From contig UQRJ01000053.1 of assembly GCA_900543345.1 (NCBI GenBank), positions 1 to 12,391 of the forward strand: 12,391 bases of DNA. The letters run 5' to 3'. The translations under genes and the position numbers were made by a program. Under the pieces are notes generated by a model. That model did no database searches, was not told the origin of the DNA, and was given only the letters and a program-made list of their open reading frames with translations. This document shows positions 7,117 to 12,391 of this stretch, piece by piece. Every line of letters starts with the position of its first letter. Positions within the stretch are counted from its first letter, which is position 1. This DNA comes from an uncultured Sporolactobacillus sp. Lineage in GTDB: Bacteria; Bacillota; Bacilli; Bacillales; Sporolactobacillaceae.

Positions 7117-8214
7117 TCACTCTCCTTCCATCGTTTGCTGCGCGCCGAGCCGGATGATCTGACGGACGGATAGCAATATACTAACCAGGCTGATGAGGAT
7201 AAATGCGGCCAACCGCTCGACAATCAAACCAGGACCGAGTGAAAAAGGCATACCGGCGGGAAGCAGACCGGCTGTCAATTCAGTCATCGCCAGAGCGGTC
7301 GCCAGACTGAGAGCGAGCGTGATTAGCGTCTGAGAGACAAGACTGCGCACAAGGTAACCCGTCCCGGTGCCGATCGCTTTAAGGGTGCCAAACAGTGCCT
7401 CTTTTTGCATGGTAATGATGTAAAAAAATATACCGAGAATAAAAATGGAGATGACTAGCAGAAAGGCGATCATCATCTTCAGCGATCCCTGTTCTTCCGC
7501 ATAACCGGGCAGTGCACGAACAACGTCTGCCGTAGGAATGATCGTGACCTCCTGCTTTAAATGAAGTGAGTCCGTGAGCTTCTTCGCCTGATGAACGGAT
7601 AGAGTCGTGAGAACGGCAGAATAGCCTGCCTGTCCGGGAGTGGCTTCTAGCTTTTTCCATTGGGCGTCATTTAGATAGGCAACCGGCATATGGGAAAAAG
7701 TCGCATTCCTTGCCAGACCGACGATCTTAAAGATTGGTTTGTCTGCTCCTCCCTTGATTCGGTTATTCAAGTGGATTCCGTTTCGCTCGACCGAACGATC
7801 TATGATAAGATCGGTAGTAGAATGGCGGGGCGGTTTATGACCGGAGAACGGCGTCGGCGTGGCTACTGCACCGCTTGTATGGAAAAAAGTCAGATCGATT
7901 TTTCGTGACTGACCGACGCGCCGGACCGATGTACTGTAAATGTTCAAAGCGGCCGTTTTTTTCTCGCCGAGCCGTTCACGCAGTTGCCCTGTCGTATTGA
8001 CAGACAGACGGGAGCGAGTGATATTCCGATCGGCATCTTTTTGCAAAATAAACGTCTGGTGCCCGAATCGTTCAATGGCTGCGGCGTTGTCTTCGGATAG
8101 GCCGTTCGCCAGTCCGGAGACGAAAAAGACAAGATAGGCCAGCAATGCGACAATGACCGTCATGAAGAAAAAACGACCGCGGCTGTATTTTATTTCCTTC
8201 CACGCCAGATACAT
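7117..8214 (-). CDS. hrtB: HrtB-like heme-efflux ABC transporter permease (FtsX/MacB fold)
   Basis: This 365-residue membrane permease has one N-terminal membrane segment (about 15-37), a large extracellular domain (about 40-245), and three C-terminal segments (about 248-268, 292-318, 330-350). The opening MYLAWKEIKYSRGRF and VFFVSGLANGLSEDN, and later FFYIITMQK, LKAIGTGTGYL and MPFSLG, resemble the S. aureus and L. lactis HrtB family as I know it. In those systems HrtBA exports excess heme. The ATG at 8214 has a GAGGGA site about 7 bases upstream. It is the first gene of a two-gene operon, divergent from the Rep-like gene 94 bases away. No hssRS two-component pair or TetR-type hrtR is present in the window. 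Confidence is high for the FtsX-type permease and good for HrtB. Confidence 0.82.
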   Translation of the reverse strand: MYLAWKEIKYSRGRFFFMTVIVALLAYLVFFVSGLANGLSEDNAAAIERFGHQTFILQKDADRNITRSRLSVNTTGQLRERLGEKKTAALNIYSTSVRRVGQSRKIDLTFFHTSGAVATPTPFSGHKPPRHSTTDLIIDRSVERNGIHLNNRIKGGADKPIFKIVGLARNATFSHMPVAYLNDAQWKKLEATPGQAGYSAVLTTLSVHQAKKLTDSLHLKQEVTIIPTADVVRALPGYAEEQGSLKMMIAFLLVISIFILGIFFYIITMQKEALFGTLKAIGTGTGYLVRSLVSQTLITLALSLATALAMTELTAGLLPAGMPFSLGPGLIVERLAAFILISLVSILLSVRQIIRLGAQQTMEGE

Positions 8215-8233
8215 GAATGATCCCTCACTTTAT

Positions 8234-8271
8234 TGGTGACAATAATTTATATTTTTTTATTTAAGTCACCA
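8234..8271. promoter_or_regulatory. Inverted repeat TGGTGAC / GTCACCA enclosing the divergent hrtB-rep promoter region
   Basis: TGGTGAC (8234-8240) and its exact complement GTCACCA (8265-8271) flank 24 AT-rich bases. The arm centres are 31 bases apart, about three helical turns, so both arms would face the same side of the helix. A further GTGACAA (8334-8340) lies inside the start of the rep-like gene. This layout suits an operator controlling both divergent genes. No clear consensus promoter hexamers are seen. Confidence 0.45.
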
Positions 8272-8308
8272 TTTACAATAACACATAATAGCAGAGGCGG
8301 CAAAGATA

Positions 8309-9067
8309 ATGAGCAATATAAAAATAAATAAAAGTGACAAATTATCGCTTAAACCGATAAAAGATAGAGTTTATTGGTCGGTGAAGGCGGGGCGGTTATT
8401 CAAAGAGACCCATCAGCGAATTGGCCGTCTGGAGGAAGATAAGCTACTGTTCTATCTTTTAAAACATTGCAGTATTCAGACGGACAGGCCATATGTAACC
8501 TTCGGCATCGAAGAAATTGCCCGGTCCCTGCCCGATGTACCGGATGATCCCGACCGGCTGAAGGAGATGCTGCGCCGGATCGGCGATCATTCATTTTGGA
8601 TTGCTACAGGAAATGGGGCTCATCAGGAGATGCTGACCGGTTGGATCCGACATGCAATCTATGATCAGGAAACGCGTGAGTTTACCGTGACGCTGAGTTC
8701 GGAACTCTATCCGTACATTGTCAGCTTGCATGATCGATTTCAATATGCCGATTTTGCGGCGGTAACGGAAGGGGCAAGGCTGAAAAGCAAGTATAGCTCG
8801 CGGCTGTATGAGCTTTTTCGCATTCATAAAAAAGTCCGTGAGTTGCCGCTGACACTTGAACAACTTCGTTATCTGACCGGCGTGGATGACGGGAAACTTG
8901 GACGCTGGGTCGATCTCAAACGCCGGGTTATTGATCCGGCCATTAATGAAATTAATCAAACCGGCTGCTTTATTATTTCATACGAACCGATCAAGTCGGG
9001 ACGAGCGGTAACCGGCGTCTGTTTTACGATTGGAGGGCCGGAGGAGTCGGCAAGCCTGCGGCTGTAG
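8309..9067 (+). CDS. Rep_3/RepB-type replication initiator-like protein
   Basis: This 252-residue protein has the two tandem winged-helix domains of the Rep_3 (initiator RepB) family. WH1 spans about 20-130, including YVTFGIEEIARSL and LSSELYPYIVSLHDRFQYAD. WH2 spans about 145-245, including YSSRLYELFRIHKK, LTLEQLRYLTGV, VIDPAINEIN and a final GRAVTGVCFTIGG. In plasmids such proteins bind iterons at the origin and often repress their own promoter. Here the neighbours look chromosomal and no iteron array is visible upstream (8215-8308) or downstream (9068-9150). The ATG at 8309 has an AGAGG site 11 bases upstream. The first 20 codons are AT-rich. It could be a plasmid or integrated-element remnant or an exapted regulator; the family call is firm and the role is open. 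Confidence 0.85.
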   Translation: MSNIKINKSDKLSLKPIKDRVYWSVKAGRLFKETHQRIGRLEEDKLLFYLLKHCSIQTDRPYVTFGIEEIARSLPDVPDDPDRLKEMLRRIGDHSFWIATGNGAHQEMLTGWIRHAIYDQETREFTVTLSSELYPYIVSLHDRFQYADFAAVTEGARLKSKYSSRLYELFRIHKKVRELPLTLEQLRYLTGVDDGKLGRWVDLKRRVIDPAINEINQTGCFIISYEPIKSGRAVTGVCFTIGGPEESASLRL

Positions 9068-9081
9068 CTTGTTGCCGGACA

Positions 9082-9090
9082 TGATATAAT
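9082..9090 (+). promoter_or_regulatory. Extended -10 promoter (TGATATAAT) for cydDC
   Basis: A perfect TATAAT (9085-9090) preceded by TG one base away forms an extended -10 element, which can work with a poor -35; none is evident around 9062-9067. Transcription would start near 9097, inside the small palindrome ATGAA-TT-TTCAT (9095-9106), leaving a leader of about 54 bases. cydDC can therefore be transcribed apart from the rep-like gene. Confidence 0.55.
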
Positions 9091-9150
9091 TGAGATGAAT
9101 TTTCATTTGATGGATCAAGGCTGGATGAAAGCGAAAGGCAGGTGGCGACA

Positions 9151-10893
9151 TTGATCAATCGACGCTTGTTTCGCCTGACCGGGGGCGCGCGCAGGTGGCT
9201 CTTGATCGGTGTGCTGACGAGCTATTTGAGTACGCTGCTTTATATTGCTTGTCTGATAGTGATTGCCGTCGGCATTCGGCGGACTATAGACGATGAGATG
9301 GATACGGGTCTTGCTGCAAGCTTGTTACTAGTGCTGATTGTGCTTCTGACTGCCCGGACCATATTGAACCGGCAATCGGTTTCGGCCGCCGCGCGTTATT
9401 CAAACCAGGCACGGGCAATGCTGCGACGGCTGCTTTACGAAAAAGTAGCGAATCAGGAAATGGCCGGCGGGCCGTTTTCGACATCGGAAGCGGCGCAGAC
9501 GGCGGCCACCGGAATCGATCGGCTGAGTGCTTACTTCGGGCGTTATGTCCCCCAAGTGTTTATTACATTACTTCTTCCGCCGACGATCTTCTTTATACTG
9601 GTTGCGTTCAGTTGGCCGGTAGCGCTTGTCCTGCTGGCCTGTGTGCCGCTGATCCCGTTGTCGATGCTGGTGATCCGCAGGAGGGCCAAAGGGCAGGCGC
9701 GGAAACATTGGCGGGCGTATATCCGGCTCGGCGAGGAGTTTCTGGAAGATATCTACGGCCTGACGACTCTGAAAGTTTTTCAACTGGACGGGCGGGCACA
9801 CCGGGAAATGAATCGGGCGGCGGAGCAGTTCCGTACATCAATTATGACGGTACTGAAGGGTCAACTCAATTCGATCACGGTGATGGATCTCATCATTTAT
9901 GGGGCTTCCGGCATCGGCATGGCCGTCGGCTTATTTGAAATGGCACGAGGTCGGCTGACTCTGACCGGCTTGCTACTTGTCCTGTTCCTGAGTACGGAAT
10001 TTTTTATGCCGCTGCGCCGGTTCGGCTCGCTGTTTCATGTGGCGATGACCGGTACGTCGGCGGCAGAACGGCTATTTCAACTGCTGGATCTCCCAAATAA
10101 ACCCAGTGGGGAAGAGAAACTGCCCGCCGCGAAGCGTTATGAGATTGTTGCGCGCGGCCTCTGCTTTTCCTACGACGACGGACATTCGGTGCTGACTTCG
10201 GTTGATTTTTCCGCTCGGACCGGCAAGCGGATCGCGCTGGTCGGTGCGTCCGGGTCCGGTAAGAGTACGTTGGCCGGGCTGATCGCCGGCCTGCTGCGCG
10301 GCTATACGGGATCACTCACGATTAACGGCGTGGAAGTGAACCGGGTGGCACCGGAGGCGCTGTTTGAGAAAGTCGCGCTCATGTCACCGGAAAGTCGGTT
10401 GTTTACGGCCGGGCTGCGGGAGAATCTGCGGCTGGGCAATCCGCAAGCAAGCGATGAGCAAATCATGGACACGCTCATGCGCGTGCATCTTGGCACATTT
10501 GTCCGTGATCTGAAAAAGGGGCTTGATACACCGTTGTCCGAAAACGGCGGCAATCTATCCGGCGGACAGAAACAACGGCTGCTGATGGCCAGGTTGCTGC
10601 TAACGGATCGGCCGATTTATATTTTCGACGAAGCAACGTCCAGTGTCGATGCCGACAGTGAAGCAATTATGTTGGCTGTCATGGATGAATTGGCACGCAA
10701 TAAGCTGGTTCTGATGATCTCGCATCGTATGTACGCCGTCAGAGATGCCGATCGGATTTATGTTCTCGATCACGGCCGAATCGTGCAGGCCGGTACGCAT
10801 GAAGAGCTCATTGCGGCTGACGGGCCCTATCGCTCGTTTGTTCGTGAAGAACGGCTGCTGGAAGAAGGAGGGAGCGTCTGTGCGGATTCGTAA
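9151..10893 (+). CDS. cydD: ABC exporter subunit CydD (thiol/heme export for cytochrome bd assembly)
   Basis: This half-transporter of 580 residues from the TTG has an N-terminal membrane domain (about 1-310, five to six segments) and a C-terminal ATPase. In characterised bacteria the CydDC heterodimer is needed for cytochrome bd maturation, with cysteine, glutathione and heme proposed as substrates. CydD hallmarks are LEDIYGLTTLKVF and FFMPLRRFGSLFHVAMTGTSAAERLF. The ATPase has Walker A GASGSGKST (365-373), LSGGQ (469-473), D493-E494 and H525. The Q-loop glutamine is missing: ALMSPESRLF puts P413 in its place. TTG at 9151 is preferred because AGGTGG lies 5 bases upstream and the product then begins MINRRLF; a GTG at 9142 would add three residues. 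It overlaps cydC by 14 bases. Confidence 0.85.
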   Translation: MINRRLFRLTGGARRWLLIGVLTSYLSTLLYIACLIVIAVGIRRTIDDEMDTGLAASLLLVLIVLLTARTILNRQSVSAAARYSNQARAMLRRLLYEKVANQEMAGGPFSTSEAAQTAATGIDRLSAYFGRYVPQVFITLLLPPTIFFILVAFSWPVALVLLACVPLIPLSMLVIRRRAKGQARKHWRAYIRLGEEFLEDIYGLTTLKVFQLDGRAHREMNRAAEQFRTSIMTVLKGQLNSITVMDLIIYGASGIGMAVGLFEMARGRLTLTGLLLVLFLSTEFFMPLRRFGSLFHVAMTGTSAAERLFQLLDLPNKPSGEEKLPAAKRYEIVARGLCFSYDDGHSVLTSVDFSARTGKRIALVGASGSGKSTLAGLIAGLLRGYTGSLTINGVEVNRVAPEALFEKVALMSPESRLFTAGLRENLRLGNPQASDEQIMDTLMRVHLGTFVRDLKKGLDTPLSENGGNLSGGQKQRLLMARLLLTDRPIYIFDEATSSVDADSEAIMLAVMDELARNKLVLMISHRMYAVRDADRIYVLDHGRIVQAGTHEELIAADGPYRSFVREERLLEEGGSVCADS

Positions 10894-12362
10894 CGAGTGG
10901 TTGATTGTCCGTTTGCTAAAACTGGCCGGGCCGCTGACATCGGTGTTACTTTTTTCCGCTTTTGCGGGCGTGCTAAGCAGTCTGTCGGTGACGGCTTTAT
11001 TTTTACTTGGTGCTTACGGAACGATCAAAGTCATTTCCGGGGACATATCCTTGCTATGGAATGTCGTCTGTGCGCTGCTTGTCTTTGCTTTCCTGCGCGG
11101 TTTTTTCCGCTATCTGGAACAGTATAGCGGCCATTATGTCGCATTTCGGCTGCTTGCCGTGCTTCGTGACCGGGTCTTCGGCGCGCTGCGGCGGCTGGCT
11201 CCGGCGAAAATGGAAGTGAAAAATAGCGGTGAATTGGTGTCGGCGGTAACCGGCGATATTGAGCTGATTGAAGTTTTTTATGCGCATACCATTGCGCCGG
11301 TGCTGGTCGGGCTCGTCGTATCGGTTGTCATGACCCTCTTTCTAGGGGCGCTTCATCCCGCATTCGGGCTGATCGGGCTGGCCGGCTACGTCGCGCTGGG
11401 AATGATTCTTCCGCTAGTGAACTATGCGCTGGAAAAAGAGCTCGGTCGGGAGTCCCGCAAAACCGCCGGCCTGTTTCAGCACTTACTGCTCGATGTGTTC
11501 ACCGGCATTCGTGACATCCGTATGTTTGGCCGAACGAAAGATTTTGCTCATAAAATGACAGAAATGGAAACGCTGCAAAATGATAAGGAAACCCGGTTGG
11601 GCATGAATGCGTTCCTACTCAACGACATCGGCGGCAGCATCCAACTGCTGACGACGTTTGCCATCCTTTTTACCGGAAGTTTACTGACGTCGGTCGATGC
11701 AGTAAGCCATTTTGCCGTATTTTATGCGGCGGTCGGTTTTTTTGCTTCGTCGGCCCCCGTCCGTTCGCTGAATCGGCTCGGCAATGGGTTGATTCCGGCC
11801 TTCGCCGCCTGTCGCCGGATATTTTCACTTCTCGATGAAACGCCGGCGGTGAGTGAAGCTAAGCAAGCGGCGACACCTGGCGCGCCGGGAAATCTCGAGT
11901 TGAAAGCGGTCGGTTTCGATTACGAAGCAGGCGGCGAGGTTCTGGACGATATCGACTTAACTGTGAAAAAAGGCGAGAAAATCGGTATCTGCGGTGCCAG
12001 CGGTTGTGGGAAAAGCACACTGCTGAAATTGATCATGCGCTTCTGGGATCCCTCACGCGGCCGAATCGAACTTTCCGGCCTGCCGCTGACGCAGATCCGG
12101 ATGAAGGCGCTGCGTACGATGGAAGCGGTGTCGCTTCAGGACGCGTTTTTATTCAACCGTTCGATCGCCGATAATATCCGTGTCGGCAATCCGCAAGCGA
12201 CCGACGAGGAAGTGGCCGCCGCTGCCGAACGAGTGAATCTAAGTCAAATGATCGAACGCCTGCCTGCCGGCTTCCAGACAAAAGTGGGCGAACTTGGTGA
12301 TCGCCTGTCGACGGGAGAGCGGCAGCGGCTTGCACTTGCCCGACTGTTCGTACGCTATAGCG
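10880..12362 (+). CDS. cydC: ABC exporter subunit CydC, 3' end cut by contig end
   Basis: This open frame has 494 complete codons and runs into the adapter, so the C-terminus is lost by assembly rather than mutation. A membrane domain (about 1-310) with the CydC hallmark RYLEQYSGHYVAFR (77-90) and later GELVSAVTGDIELIE precedes the ATPase. Walker A is GASGCGKST (372-380), Q-loop Q420 (SLQDAFLF), and the signature is an unusual LSTGE (476-480) with threonine at the first glycine. Walker B and the H-loop lie beyond the end. The GTG start at 10880 has AAGGAGGG 7 bases upstream inside cydD; the 14-base overlap implies coupled synthesis of the two subunits. It pairs with CydD; related amino-acid or thiol exporter pairs in Bacilli are the main alternative. 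Confidence 0.85.
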
Positions 12363-12391
12363 CTGTCTCTTATACACATCTCCGAGCCCAC
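12363..12391 (-). other. Illumina Nextera adapter at right contig end (artefact)
   Basis: The 19-base mosaic end in reverse orientation (12363-12381, beginning CTGTCTCTTATACACATC) is followed by CCGAGCCCAC, the start of the complementary read-2 linker. Genuine DNA stops at 12362. Reverse translation across it gives the artefact peptide MYKRQ. Confidence 0.98.

Noticed and set aside
8215..8308. Iteron-type replication origin upstream of the rep-like gene
   Set aside because: Only scattered GTGAC motifs are seen; there is no array of about 20-base direct repeats.
9125..9154. Nine-codon leader frame (MKAKGRWRH) whose stop overlaps the cydD TTG start
   Set aside because: It contains the cydD ribosome site itself, and any TTGA start context creates such a stop; a similar tiny frame precedes ugpC, so coincidence is likelier than attenuation.
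49..12362. CRISPR arrays, tRNA/rRNA genes, insertion sequences, defence or toxin-antitoxin systems
   Set aside because: I read both strands for regular spaced repeats, transposase or nuclease motifs and tRNA-like stems and found none.
12153..12377. 74-codon minus-strand frame at the right end
   Set aside because: Its start lies in the adapter (MYKRQ) and it is antisense to cydC.

Overview
The window is a complete short assembly contig, not a natural chromosome slice. Both ends are Illumina Nextera adapter (1-48 and 12363-12391), so genuine DNA is about 49-12362. Strong GGAGG-type ribosome sites, GTG and TTG starts, overlapping operon genes, an HrtBA-type heme exporter and a Rep_3 initiator of the kind found on Gram-positive plasmids suggest Bacillota, probably class Bacilli (lactobacilli or Sporolactobacillus-like). 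G+C is roughly half by eye. The taxonomic call is an inference, and no rRNA or marker gene confirms it.

Region 1 (74-4292, minus strand) is a four-gene operon ugpC-ugpA-ugpE-ugpB for an ABC importer of the sn-glycerol-3-phosphate/glycerophosphodiester (CUT1) type. Three genes overlap or abut and the binding protein comes last. Region 2 (4293-4826) is a long divergent intergenic segment holding promoters and operator-like repeats. Region 3 (4827-5648, plus strand) is a single-gene aldo/keto reductase followed by a strong GC-rich hairpin. Region 4 (5840-6079, plus strand) is a 79-residue winged-helix-like protein, with a good rho-independent terminator at 6212-6266. Region 5 (6419-8214, minus strand) is an hrtB-hrtA heme-efflux pair. 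Region 6 (8309-9067, plus strand) is a Rep_3/RepB-type protein divergent from hrtB. Region 7 (9151 to the contig end, plus strand) is a cydD-cydC pair, with cydC cut by the contig end.

The most interesting feature is the right half. Two heme-linked ABC transporters (HrtBA efflux and CydDC, which supports cytochrome bd assembly) flank a replication-initiator-like protein. No iterons, partition genes or other plasmid genes are visible. A 7-bp inverted repeat encloses the AT-rich promoter segment between hrtB and the rep-like gene. The Rep-like protein may have become a local DNA-binding regulator, but this is a hypothesis. CydDC also shows matched degeneracy of one composite ATP site: the Q-loop glutamine is replaced in CydD, and the signature is altered in CydC.
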